The position numbers and the translations under genes were made by a program. A DNA stretch of 15,370 bases from CAZLAK01 sp964557545 (lineage in GTDB: Bacteria > Bacillota > Desulfotomaculia > Desulfotomaculales > Pelotomaculaceae). The notes below the pieces were generated by a model. It ran no database searches and was not told the DNA's origin. It was given only the letters and a program-made list of their open reading frames with translations. Below, piece after piece: positions 1-6,129 of this stretch; positions within the stretch are counted from its first letter, which is position 1; each line of letters opens with the position of its first letter. The stretch lies in the NCBI GenBank assembly GCA_964557545.1, contig CAZLAK010000037.1:1-15370 (forward strand), read 5' to 3'.

Positions 1-30
1 ATTGTATTTTTTAAGTAGGAGGATATAAAT

Positions 31-55
31 CCCCAACGCGCAAGCTGGGGGGTGA
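31..55 (+). promoter_or_regulatory. Hairpin overlapping the ribosome binding site of the GNAT-like gene
   Basis: CCCCA (31-35) pairs with TGGGG (46-50); after a two-base bulge (36-37), GC (38-39) pairs with GC (44-45) around a GCAA tetraloop (40-43). The 3' arm runs directly into GGTGA (51-55), the Shine-Dalgarno match five bases before the ATG at 61. Folding could limit ribosome access. A second strong AGGAGG lies at 17-22, before the hairpin, with no start codon at a suitable distance. Whether this is regulatory, or a remnant of a repeat or mobile element, cannot be told from one copy. Confidence 0.35.
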
Positions 56-60
56 GAATT

Positions 61-480
61 ATGCCAGCCCTTCAAAAACTGAGCGAGTATGAGTTTTTCT
101 ACGGAGATAAAATTGTTACTGCCTTTGTCCTGGAAAAGTGCGTTAAAATTATCGGGATTGCTACAGGGTACAATTTTGATATCAGGGTACTTACAGTAGG
201 CAATAATCCCAAAAAAACGGGCTTGGGTCGCAGGGCACTTAAATTTTTGCGGCCCCGATTTAAAAAGATATGTGTCAGCGATATTCAAAAAGAGGCCTTG
301 CCATTCTGGACTAAAATGAAGGAACAAGGCCTGGTAGACGAGTTGCGCTACGTAAAAGAAGGCGGCAGAATATATCCTTGTAACACGTTTTTTAATCCTG
401 CTAATAACACTTCCCCAAGTAAGCCCGGCACTGAGAGCTGCCCTTTAGACCCGACTCTCGATAGTGTGGCGTTTATCTAA
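61..480 (+). CDS. GNAT-like N-acetyltransferase family protein (putative)
   Basis: A protein of about 139 residues that probably belongs to the GNAT acetyltransferase superfamily. The features seen are a beta-strand-rich N-terminal half, a motif-A-like segment (PKKTGLGRRALKFL) resembling the acetyl-CoA pyrophosphate-binding Q/RxxGxG/A loop and its helix, and a later ALPFWTKMKEQGL segment resembling the motif-B region where many GNATs have an A-x-x-F-Y pattern. The last 25 or so residues are rich in Pro, Ser, Thr and Asn and look like a disordered tail beyond the GNAT core. The ATG at 61 is preferred over the in-frame GTG at 52, because GGTGA at 51-55 gives a five-base spacer and would overlap the GTG. 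The substrate is unknown. It is co-directional with rpmB, but rpmB appears to have its own promoter. The family call is moderate; an unrelated small hypothetical protein is possible. Confidence 0.55.
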   Translation: MPALQKLSEYEFFYGDKIVTAFVLEKCVKIIGIATGYNFDIRVLTVGNNPKKTGLGRRALKFLRPRFKKICVSDIQKEALPFWTKMKEQGLVDELRYVKEGGRIYPCNTFFNPANNTSPSKPGTESCPLDPTLDSVAFI

Positions 481-500
481 ATATATAATTACAAATTCCC

Positions 501-530
501 TTGCAAGCGAAGCCCTTTTTTTGATAAAAT
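501..530 (+). promoter_or_regulatory. Candidate sigma-A promoter of rpmB
   Basis: TTGCAA (501-506; 4 of 6 to the -35 consensus) and TAAAAT (525-530; 5 of 6 to the -10) are separated by 18 bases. Transcription would start near 537, about 27 bases before the rpmB GTG. It lies in the gap after the GNAT-like gene and suits a stand-alone ribosomal protein gene with its own terminator. Confidence 0.45.
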
Positions 531-563
531 GTCAGCGTGGTTGCAAAGGAGGTGTGCACAGCT

Positions 564-755
564 GTGGCCAGAAAGTGCTTCGTTTGCGGCAAGGGAATTT
601 CTGTGGGGATGAAAGTAAGCCACTCGCATATTCGCACAAAAAAAATTTGGGCCCCTAACCTACAAAGGGTAAAGGCCCTGATTGAAGGGACACCTAAAAG
701 GGTGCTTGTCTGTACCCGCTGTTTAAGAAGCGGTAAAATCACACGGGCAATATAA
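564..755 (+). CDS. rpmB: 50S ribosomal protein L28 (bL28), zinc-binding form
   Basis: A 63-residue protein recognised as bacterial ribosomal protein L28, a structural component of the large subunit. It starts MARKCFVCGKG and carries the conserved S-H-S-H-I-R-T-K-K pattern near residues 19-27, followed by the typical RVKALIEGTPKRVLVCTRC stretch. Two cysteine pairs, C5/C8 and C50/C53, mark the C+ paralogue type expected to bind zinc, as opposed to cysteine-free L28 forms used under zinc limitation. The GTG at 564 is chosen because the L28 family begins with Met-Ala/Ser-Arg/Lys and because AAAGGAGGTG (545-554) sits at good distance; the upstream ATG at 537 overlaps that site and adds unconserved residues. 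The gene is monocistronic: a candidate promoter lies just upstream and a strong hairpin terminator just downstream. It converges on the rib operon. Confidence 0.95.
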   Translation: MARKCFVCGKGISVGMKVSHSHIRTKKIWAPNLQRVKALIEGTPKRVLVCTRCLRSGKITRAI

Positions 756-785
756 AAGGCAAAATACAGCAAAAAGGACCGGGGG

Positions 786-808
786 AAGCGGCTTTTGAGC
801 CGCTTTTT
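786..808 (+). terminator. Rho-independent terminator of rpmB
   Basis: AAGCGGCT (786-793) pairs perfectly with AGCCGCTT (798-805) around a 4-base loop, followed by a T run (804-808). The T run is present only in the plus direction; on the minus strand the stem is followed by C residues, so it serves rpmB rather than ribH. A weaker tandem hairpin, CCTTA (810-814) with TAAGG (825-829) followed by six T residues, overlaps the 3' end of ribH and may back it up. Confidence 0.85.
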
Positions 809-823
809 ACCTTAGCCGCAAGT

Positions 824-1291
824 TTAAGGCAGTTTTTTCATTAAATTAGCCATTTCAATGGCTGTAACAGCTGCATCCCAGCCTTTATTGCCCGCTTTGG
901 TACCGGCTCTCTCTATGGCCTGCTCAATTGTGTCAGCCGTAATAACACCAAAAATAGCCGGGACACCGCTCTCAAGACCTATTTTTGCTATTCCCTTGGC
1001 GACTTCCGACGCCACGTATTCAAAGTGCGGGGTAGCACCGCGAATAACAGCTCCTATACATACAACCGCATCATACCTGCCCGATAATGCCATACGGCGC
1101 GCCGCCAGGGGTATTTCAAACGCACCTGGAACCCAAACTACCTCAATATCCTGATCTGCCACACCGTGCCGGTTAAGTGCGTCAAGGGCTCCTCCCAAAA
1201 GACGGTTAGTTATAAACTCGTTGAAACGACCGGCAACAATAGCAAACTTTAACCCTTGCCCTAATAAATGACCCTCATAAAAATTAGGCAT
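824..1291 (-). CDS. ribH: 6,7-dimethyl-8-ribityllumazine synthase (riboflavin synthase beta subunit)
   Basis: Catalyses condensation of 5-amino-6-ribitylamino-uracil with 3,4-dihydroxy-2-butanone 4-phosphate to give 6,7-dimethyl-8-ribityllumazine, the penultimate step of riboflavin synthesis; the family forms icosahedral capsids or pentamers. The 155-residue length is typical. Visible signatures are GRFNEFIT (21-28) for pyrimidine binding, PGAFEIP (55-61), the GAVIRGATPHFEYV block (80-93) with the catalytic histidine at H89, and GVITADTIEQAIERAGTKAGNKG (residues 115-137) with the phosphate-binding region. The ATG at 1291 follows GGGAGGA at about ten bases. It is the last gene of ribD-ribE-ribBA-ribH, 59 bases after ribBA, and so is under the FMN riboswitch. 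No minus-strand terminator was found between it and the convergent rpmB. Confidence 0.97.
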   Translation of the reverse strand: MPNFYEGHLLGQGLKFAIVAGRFNEFITNRLLGGALDALNRHGVADQDIEVVWVPGAFEIPLAARRMALSGRYDAVVCIGAVIRGATPHFEYVASEVAKGIAKIGLESGVPAIFGVITADTIEQAIERAGTKAGNKGWDAAVTAIEMANLMKKLP

Positions 1292-1350
1292 TTACTATAT
1301 CCTCCCAACAGCTTCTTTCCAAAAACAGCCGTTATTTTGTAATTAGCTTG

Positions 1351-2568
1351 TTACTGTTCACGAGCTTCTAAGGTAAGAATGTGACCGAGTTTTTTCTTTT
1401 TTGTAAACAAGTAGCAACAATTGTTCTTATTGGGGTTTATCTCAATAGGCACCCTCTCAACGACTTCCAGCCCGTAACCCTCCAGACCAGCAATTTTTCG
1501 AGGGTTATTAGTCATCAAGCGTATTTTTTTAAGACCCAAATCCGCCAATATTTGAGCTCCCATGCCGTAATCGCGCAAATCTGGCGGGAATCCCAGGGCC
1601 AGATTAGCCTCCACCGTGTCTTTTCCCTGATCCTGGAGGTTATAAGCCCTGATCTTATTCAAAAGACCTATACCTCGCCCCTCCTGGCGCATGTACAGAA
1701 GGACCCCCGCACCTTCCTCGGCTATCATTTCCATCGCCCGGGCAAGCTGCTCCCCGCAATCACACCTGCTAGATCCAAACACGTCTCCCGTAAGGCACTC
1801 CGAGTGCACGCGTACCAAAGGCGCCTCTACCGCTCCCAAATCACCCATAATTAAGGCAATATGCCCCTTCCCATCGAGAACACTTTCATACGCCACGGCA
1901 ATAAATTCGCCGTATTTAGTGGGAAGTTTTGCCGAATCAACCCTCCTTACCAGTTTTTCATTGCGGCGCCTGTACTGAATTAGGTCCGCTATAGTTATTA
2001 TTTTCAGCCCGTGAGTTTTAACAAATTCCATTAACTCGGGCACTCTAGCCATTGTGCCGTCCTCTTTCATGATCTCACAGATAACCCCTGCAGGGTACAG
2101 GCCGGCCAGCCTGGCCAAGTCCACTGCCGCTTCAGTATGACCGGCACGCCTTAATACCCCGCCTTCCTTGGCACGCAGCGGAAAAATATGTCCTGGCCGG
2201 CGCAAATCCGAAGGACGGGTAGCGGGATTTAAAATAGCCTTAACCGTCATTGCCCGTTCATACGCCGATATCCCCGTAGTGCATTCTTTGGCATCAACTG
2301 AAATGGTAAAAGCTGTGGCGTGGGGATCGGTGTTATTGTTAACCATAGCCGGCAATTCGAGTTCATCAAGGCGTTTTCCTTCCACCGGCATACAAATCAA
2401 GCCGCGCCCGTAAGTAGCCATGAAGTTTATGGCTTCCGGGGTCACCTTTTCGGCAGCCATAACCAGGTCCCCTTCATTTTCCCTATCCTCGTCATCCACC
2501 ACAACAACCATTTTGCCCTGCCGGATATCCTCGATTGCTTCTTCAATTGTACTGAATCCCGAAACCAC
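1351..2568 (-). CDS. ribBA: Bifunctional 3,4-dihydroxy-2-butanone 4-phosphate synthase / GTP cyclohydrolase II
   Basis: Supplies both branches of the riboflavin pathway. The N-terminal domain (about residues 5-203) converts ribulose 5-phosphate to dihydroxybutanone phosphate plus formate; the C-terminal domain (about 205-400) opens GTP to the pyrimidine precursor. DHBP synthase signatures are DDEDRENEGDL (25-35), the RPGHIFPLRAKEGGVLRRAGH block (residues 123-143) and GLYPAGVICEIM. The cyclohydrolase II domain shows zinc cysteines C257, C268 and C270 in ECLTGDVFGSSRCDCGEQ, the RQEGRGIGL loop (293-301) and the TNNPRKI motif (352-358). The full length of about 405 residues suggests both halves are intact. 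The start is GTG, five bases after a run of seven Gs. A 72-base AT-rich gap separates it from ribE, and ribH follows 59 bases later in the same riboswitch-controlled operon. Confidence 0.97.
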   Translation of the reverse strand: MVSGFSTIEEAIEDIRQGKMVVVVDDEDRENEGDLVMAAEKVTPEAINFMATYGRGLICMPVEGKRLDELELPAMVNNNTDPHATAFTISVDAKECTTGISAYERAMTVKAILNPATRPSDLRRPGHIFPLRAKEGGVLRRAGHTEAAVDLARLAGLYPAGVICEIMKEDGTMARVPELMEFVKTHGLKIITIADLIQYRRRNEKLVRRVDSAKLPTKYGEFIAVAYESVLDGKGHIALIMGDLGAVEAPLVRVHSECLTGDVFGSSRCDCGEQLARAMEMIAEEGAGVLLYMRQEGRGIGLLNKIRAYNLQDQGKDTVEANLALGFPPDLRDYGMGAQILADLGLKKIRLMTNNPRKIAGLEGYGLEVVERVPIEINPNKNNCCYLFTKKKKLGHILTLEAREQ

Positions 2569-2640
2569 TGTTACCCCCCCTAATCCTTAATAACTTATAA
2601 TTTTATCAACTTATAAATTGAAGAAATTTTACTTCTTTAT

Positions 2641-3288
2641 TTATAAAAAGCCGTGTTCAGCTAAAAAGGCCGCATCAATTTTCGAACCTTCTCTATCAAG
2701 GCCCTTGTTTAAAAGTTTATCGACGTACTTGCCGATAATATCGCATTCCAAATTAACAAGGTCACCGGGCCGTTTTCTTCCCAACACCGTTTCATTTAAA
2801 GTGTGGGGGATAAGAGACACAGAAAATGTGTTACTGTACGCGTCCACCACTGTGAGGCTGGTGCCGTCTACAGCTATGGAGCCCTTTTTAATAACGTAAC
2901 GCATTACTGCATCAGGCGCTTTTATGAACACAATGGTTGATATTTCTTTTTTCTCCAACTTTAAAATTGAACCTATACCGTCCACGTGCCCGCTGACCAA
3001 GTGACCGCCCAGCCTATCGCCTAGCCTTAAGGCCCTTTCCAGGTTTACTGCCTCGCCTGACTTCAGGTAACCCAGATTTGTTTTATCCAGCGTTTCGGCC
3101 ATAACATCGGCAGTAAAACTCTCCAGTCCCATTTTTACCACCGTAAGACAGACGCCGTTAACCGCAATACTGTCGCCTATTTTCGTCCCTTCCAAGACCT
3201 TTTTTGCCTTTATTTCTATGCGGGCAGAAATTGAACCGCGCTCTATGCTTTTTACACTGCCTATTTCTTCTATAATGCCGGTAAACAT
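2641..3288 (-). CDS. ribE: Riboflavin synthase, alpha subunit
   Basis: Performs the dismutation of two 6,7-dimethyl-8-ribityllumazine molecules to riboflavin and the ribitylamino-pyrimidine, the last step before FMN formation. The 215-residue protein has the expected tandem lumazine-binding barrels. The first begins MFTGIIEEIG (1-10) and contains AVNGVCLTV; the second starts near GHVDGIGSI and contains AVDGTSLTVVD. Ends and length are normal for the family. The ATG lies two bases beyond the ribD stop, and GGTGAT, inside the last ribD codons, serves as the ribosome binding site, so translation is probably coupled to ribD. The symbol ribE follows Bacillus usage; the E. coli equivalent is ribC. 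Confidence 0.96.
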   Translation of the reverse strand: MFTGIIEEIGSVKSIERGSISARIEIKAKKVLEGTKIGDSIAVNGVCLTVVKMGLESFTADVMAETLDKTNLGYLKSGEAVNLERALRLGDRLGGHLVSGHVDGIGSILKLEKKEISTIVFIKAPDAVMRYVIKKGSIAVDGTSLTVVDAYSNTFSVSLIPHTLNETVLGRKRPGDLVNLECDIIGKYVDKLLNKGLDREGSKIDAAFLAEHGFL

Positions 3289-3290
3289 AT

Positions 3291-4397
3291 CTAATCACCG
3301 TCACTGCTGTAATTGGGATAGCCCTCCACGTATATATCGGGACCGATTTTTTTTAATTTCACTCTTTCCAACGCTAAAGCCTCACGAAGATTTTCAATTC
3401 CCTCGCCGCCGATGGGGCCGGGTGCTTCTCTGCCGCCTATTAACTTAGGGGCAATAAACCAAACGACTTTATCTACAATTTTTGAACGAAAAGCCGAAGC
3501 GTGCACCTCGGCCCCGCCCTCTATTAAGACCGACGTAATTTCTTTCTCGGCGAGTAAATCCATTAAGAGCTGCAGATCTACACGCGGCCCCTCGTTTACT
3601 ACTACTACTTGCGCCCCTGCTGCAGCAATCTCCTCAAGTTTTTCTGGCGGTGCTCCTTTAGTAGTTGCCAGAATTGTAGGGGCAGGTGATTCCTCTGAAA
3701 AAACCCTGGCATTTACAGGGATGCGCGCTTTGCTGTCGACGATTACCTTCACCGGATTGCGCCCTCTGCCGTTGGGCAGGCGGGCTGTGAGCAGGGGATC
3801 GTCTGACAAAACTGTCCCGATACCTACCAAAACAGCGTCATACCAGTCCCGCAGCCTGTGGGCGTAAGCCCTTGCCTCCGGGGAGGTAATCCATTTGGAC
3901 TGACCGCTGCGAGTGGCAATTTTGCCGTCCAAACTGACAGCTGCTTTACAAACTACAAAGGGCCGGCCGGCAGTAATATATTTTACAAAAACTTCATTTA
4001 GCTGCCGGGCCTCTTTTTCTAAAACACCGGCAGTGACCTCCAAACCCGCTTCTAAAAGTCTTTTAATGCCTTTGCCGCTTACCAACGGGTTAGGATCTGT
4101 CATAGCCACAACTACTCTTTTAATGCCAGCTTCAATTATAGCTTCTGTACAAGGTCCTGTCCGGCCGTAATGACAACAGGGCTCTAAGTTTACGTAGAGT
4201 GTGGCTCCTTTGGCCCGGTGACCGGCTTCTTTTAAAGCGTGTATCTCGGCGTGGGGTGTGCCGGCTTTAGCGTGAAAACCACGCCCAACCACAACACCGT
4301 CTTTAACCACTAAAGCCCCAACTAAAGGATTTGGGCTGGTTCTTCCCCTTCCTTTAATAGCAAGCCTTAAAGCTTGTCTCATGAATTGTTTGTCCAT
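3291..4397 (-). CDS. ribD: Bifunctional diaminohydroxyphosphoribosylaminopyrimidine deaminase / 5-amino-6-(5-phosphoribosylamino)uracil reductase
   Basis: Carries out the second and third steps after GTP ring opening: deamination of the pyrimidine and NADPH-dependent reduction of the ribosyl side chain. The N-terminal cytidine-deaminase-like domain (about 1-145) has HAE at 49-51 and EPCCHYGRTGPC at 72-83, giving zinc ligands H49, C74 and C83 and catalytic E51. The C-terminal reductase domain starts near the SLDGKIAT segment, continues through SKWITSPEARAYAHRLR and ends near residue 365, with an intact glycine-rich LIEGGAEV segment. The 368-residue length is typical. The start MDKQFMRQAL aligns with the family, but the ribosome binding site is weak (GGGTG about 13 bases upstream). 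It is the first gene of the operon, about 44 bases downstream of the riboswitch terminator. Confidence 0.96.
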   Translation of the reverse strand: MDKQFMRQALRLAIKGRGRTSPNPLVGALVVKDGVVVGRGFHAKAGTPHAEIHALKEAGHRAKGATLYVNLEPCCHYGRTGPCTEAIIEAGIKRVVVAMTDPNPLVSGKGIKRLLEAGLEVTAGVLEKEARQLNEVFVKYITAGRPFVVCKAAVSLDGKIATRSGQSKWITSPEARAYAHRLRDWYDAVLVGIGTVLSDDPLLTARLPNGRGRNPVKVIVDSKARIPVNARVFSEESPAPTILATTKGAPPEKLEEIAAAGAQVVVVNEGPRVDLQLLMDLLAEKEITSVLIEGGAEVHASAFRSKIVDKVVWFIAPKLIGGREAPGPIGGEGIENLREALALERVKLKKIGPDIYVEGYPNYSSDGD

Positions 4398-4441
4398 TAT
4401 ATTTTTGCACCCATTTTTCTACTATTTCTCTTCTATGAGGT

Positions 4442-4474
4442 AAAATTAAAAACCCCGTTTTTAACCCCGGGGTT
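4442..4474 (-). terminator. Riboswitch-controlled intrinsic terminator of the rib operon
   Basis: In the transcript, AACCCCG (4474-4468) pairs with CGGGGTT (4457-4451) around a 10-base loop, followed by a U-rich tract (4450-4442). It lies between the FMN aptamer and ribD, the position of the expression platform in FMN riboswitches that act by transcription termination. An alternative pairing upstream (GTTAT with ATAAC, extended by GGG with CCC across a bulge) would take up the 5' arm of the terminator and could be the antiterminator. Confidence 0.8.
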
Positions 4475-4527
4475 ATTAAATGCAGGATAACGAGTCCCCT
4501 AAAAACCAAAAAGTAAAGGACTACCTC

Positions 4528-4651
4528 AACCTTCTCCCATCCAGACTTTCACTGTCGGCCCCGGCCTCTCACCGGATCAACCCCGTAGGGTTCGCGGGCT
4601 CGGCTTTTACGCCATACCGCCGGTACGGAATTTCACCAGTCCCCGAAGGTT
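4528..4651 (-). ncRNA. FMN riboswitch (RFN element) aptamer
   Basis: The minus strand contains the conserved RFN features in order: a CCTTCGGGG start, GGTGAAATTCC, ACCGGCGGTATGGC, GCCCGCGA, GGTTGATCCGGTGAGAGGCC, GGCCGACAGTGAAAGTCTGGATGGGAGAAGG. P1 is formed by AACCTTC (4651-4645) and GAAGGTT (4534-4528), seven pairs. In the known class, FMN binding closes P1 and favours the downstream terminator, so high FMN shuts off the riboflavin genes. It is placed correctly, between the sigma-A promoter and ribD, so the whole ribD-E-BA-H operon is expected to respond to it. Confidence 0.97.
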
Positions 4652-4697
4652 CAAAATATTCATTTAATTAATTTATAATTAGCTATTATTTTGACTT

Positions 4698-4726
4698 ATT
4701 ATATTACCGCTGTTAACACATGTCAA
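4698..4726 (-). promoter_or_regulatory. Sigma-A promoter of the rib operon
   Basis: TTGACA (4726-4721) and TATAAT (4703-4698) are both perfect consensus hexamers, 17 bases apart. The start of transcription is expected near 4691, about 40 bases before the FMN aptamer. Such a strong promoter suits control by premature termination. Confidence 0.9.
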
Positions 4727-4789
4727 TGCACACAAAAAAGTTGTAATATTTTCAATTATCTCATGATATCATTTGACAGAGCACCGGCC

Positions 4790-4821
4790 AAAAAGTTCAC
4801 AGTTGCTGCCCAACTCTAAAC
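4790..4821 (-). terminator. Rho-independent terminator after dacF
   Basis: In the minus-strand transcript, GTTTAGAGTTG (4821-4811) pairs with CAACTGTGAAC (4805-4795): ten of eleven positions pair (one G-U, one G-G mismatch) around a 5-base loop, followed directly by five U residues (4794-4790). It lies 41 bases after the dacF stop and before the rib promoter, so it separates the two transcription units. A second GC-rich imperfect inverted repeat (AACGG 4819-4823, CCGTT 4844-4848) precedes it without a T run. Confidence 0.6.
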
Positions 4822-4862
4822 GGCGACGGCCTGCAAACCGCCCCCGTTCCCACCTTCCAACC

Positions 4863-6044
4863 TTAAAATACTACCTTGAGAACCCTTTTTGCTTGCTGTA
4901 ACAGGCCGGCTTTTGGTATGTCTTCTTCTGCCTCCAGAACCACCCTTAAGAATTCCTGACCGCCTTTAGTGACCACATACCAGCCGAGTTGTTGTCCCTT
5001 GGTTACGGGAGCATCGATATGATGCGGCAGTTCTATAGAAGACTCAAAACCTTTCTCTTCTCCTTTTGGCACAACTAACAGCACGGGGTCTTTGGTCAGC
5101 GCCAAAACCTTATCCTTTAAACCCTTACCTACCTCTACCTCCCCAACTGCTTCACCTGCCGGAGCAATATTGACTGCCCTGTACCTGTTAAAACCGTAAT
5201 CGTAGAGCTTGGTTGATTCCTGAAAATGACTTCCGGGCTCTGGCGCACCCAATACAACACAAATTAAACGCAGGCCATTTCTTTCTGCCGAAGAAGCCAA
5301 ACAGTACTTGGCTGCCTCCGTCCAGCCGGTTTTGCCCGCATCGGCTCCATCGTACCACCATAACAGCTTGTTAGTATTCCAGAGTTTAAAGGCGCCGCCC
5401 CTTAGCTCGTACTCCTTCATAGCAGTGATCTTTCTAAACAGGGGGCTCTTTAAGCCTTCTTTAAGTATAATGGCCGTGTCGTAAGCACTGGTATAGTGGT
5501 CTTCTGCCGTTAAACCGTGACAGTTGACAAAATGGGTATTTTTAAGCCCAAGGCGCTGGGCCTTTTCATTCATGGCTGCAACAAAATCTTCTTCACTGCC
5601 GGCAATATACTCGGCCACGGCTACGCTCGCATCGTTAGCAGATTGCAGCCCGACAGCCAGCAAGAGATCCCGCAGTGTCATTTCCTCGCCCGGCTCAAGG
5701 TAAATCTGCGACCCCCCCATTTCCCAAGCATTCTCACTTGCCACCACCTTATCGGTAAGTTTAAACCGGCCTTCTTCAACAGCTTCAGTGGCTAAAAGGA
5801 GGGTCATGAGTTTTGTAACACTGGCCATAGGCAGCTTTTTGTGGGGATCTTTCTCAAAAAGAATTTTATTGGTGTAAGGTTCTAAGAGGATGGCTGACTC
5901 AGCATTAACTTCTAAAGCAGCAGGAGTAACACCTCTAGCTTTTATATCCTTTGCCGCTTCCTGTTGAGCAAATCCTTCGTGAGCCACACTTAAAAGGAGA
6001 ATGGAAAGAAAGACAGCAAAAACTGCTACTTTTAATTTCGACAA
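4863..6044 (-). CDS. dacF: D-alanyl-D-alanine carboxypeptidase, DacF-type (penicillin-binding protein, S11 family)
   Basis: Removes the terminal D-alanine from peptidoglycan stem peptides; DacF-type enzymes act in the forespore during cortex and germ-wall formation. The 393-residue protein has a signal peptide (hydrophobic about 6-21, then a probable cleavage near AHEGFA-QQ) and the three penicillin-binding motifs: SVTK at 75-78 with nucleophile S75, SAN at 135-137 and KTG at 238-240. A C-terminal beta domain follows, ending in a possible amphipathic anchor (about the last 18 residues). I place the start at the TTG at 6044, seven bases after AAGGAGGGG. An ATG at 6071 lies almost at the predicted transcription start and has no ribosome binding site. 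It is last in xerD-deoB-pdp-dacF, 85 bases after pdp, with a forespore-type promoter candidate in the gap. The exact paralogue (DacF versus DacB or general DacA) rests mainly on context. Confidence 0.88.
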   Translation of the reverse strand: MSKLKVAVFAVFLSILLLSVAHEGFAQQEAAKDIKARGVTPAALEVNAESAILLEPYTNKILFEKDPHKKLPMASVTKLMTLLLATEAVEEGRFKLTDKVVASENAWEMGGSQIYLEPGEEMTLRDLLLAVGLQSANDASVAVAEYIAGSEEDFVAAMNEKAQRLGLKNTHFVNCHGLTAEDHYTSAYDTAIILKEGLKSPLFRKITAMKEYELRGGAFKLWNTNKLLWWYDGADAGKTGWTEAAKYCLASSAERNGLRLICVVLGAPEPGSHFQESTKLYDYGFNRYRAVNIAPAGEAVGEVEVGKGLKDKVLALTKDPVLLVVPKGEEKGFESSIELPHHIDAPVTKGQQLGWYVVTKGGQEFLRVVLEAEEDIPKAGLLQQAKRVLKVVF

Positions 6045-6078
6045 AATTACCCCTCCTTTTTTATCGTACATCGTCTTT

Positions 6079-6108
6079 TATTATGTATAAAAAAGGGGGG
6101 ATTTATCC
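6079..6108 (-). promoter_or_regulatory. Candidate forespore (sigma-G/sigma-F type) promoter of dacF
   Basis: In the transcript sense, GGATA (6108-6104) and CATAATA (6085-6079) are 18 bases apart. The Bacillus sigma-G consensus is roughly GYATR and CATAMTA with 17-18 bases, so the -10 fits fully and the -35 fits at four of five positions. Transcription would start about 28 bases before the dacF TTG start. No vegetative hexamer pair fits this gap as well. Bacillus dacF is known to be forespore-expressed, which supports the reading. Confidence 0.4.
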
Positions 6109-6129
6109 TAAAGATGCAAAACTTAAACT

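Noticed and set aside
786..808. Hairpin as a bidirectional terminator for ribH as well as rpmB
   Set aside because: On the minus strand the stem is followed by C residues rather than T residues, so only the plus direction is supported.
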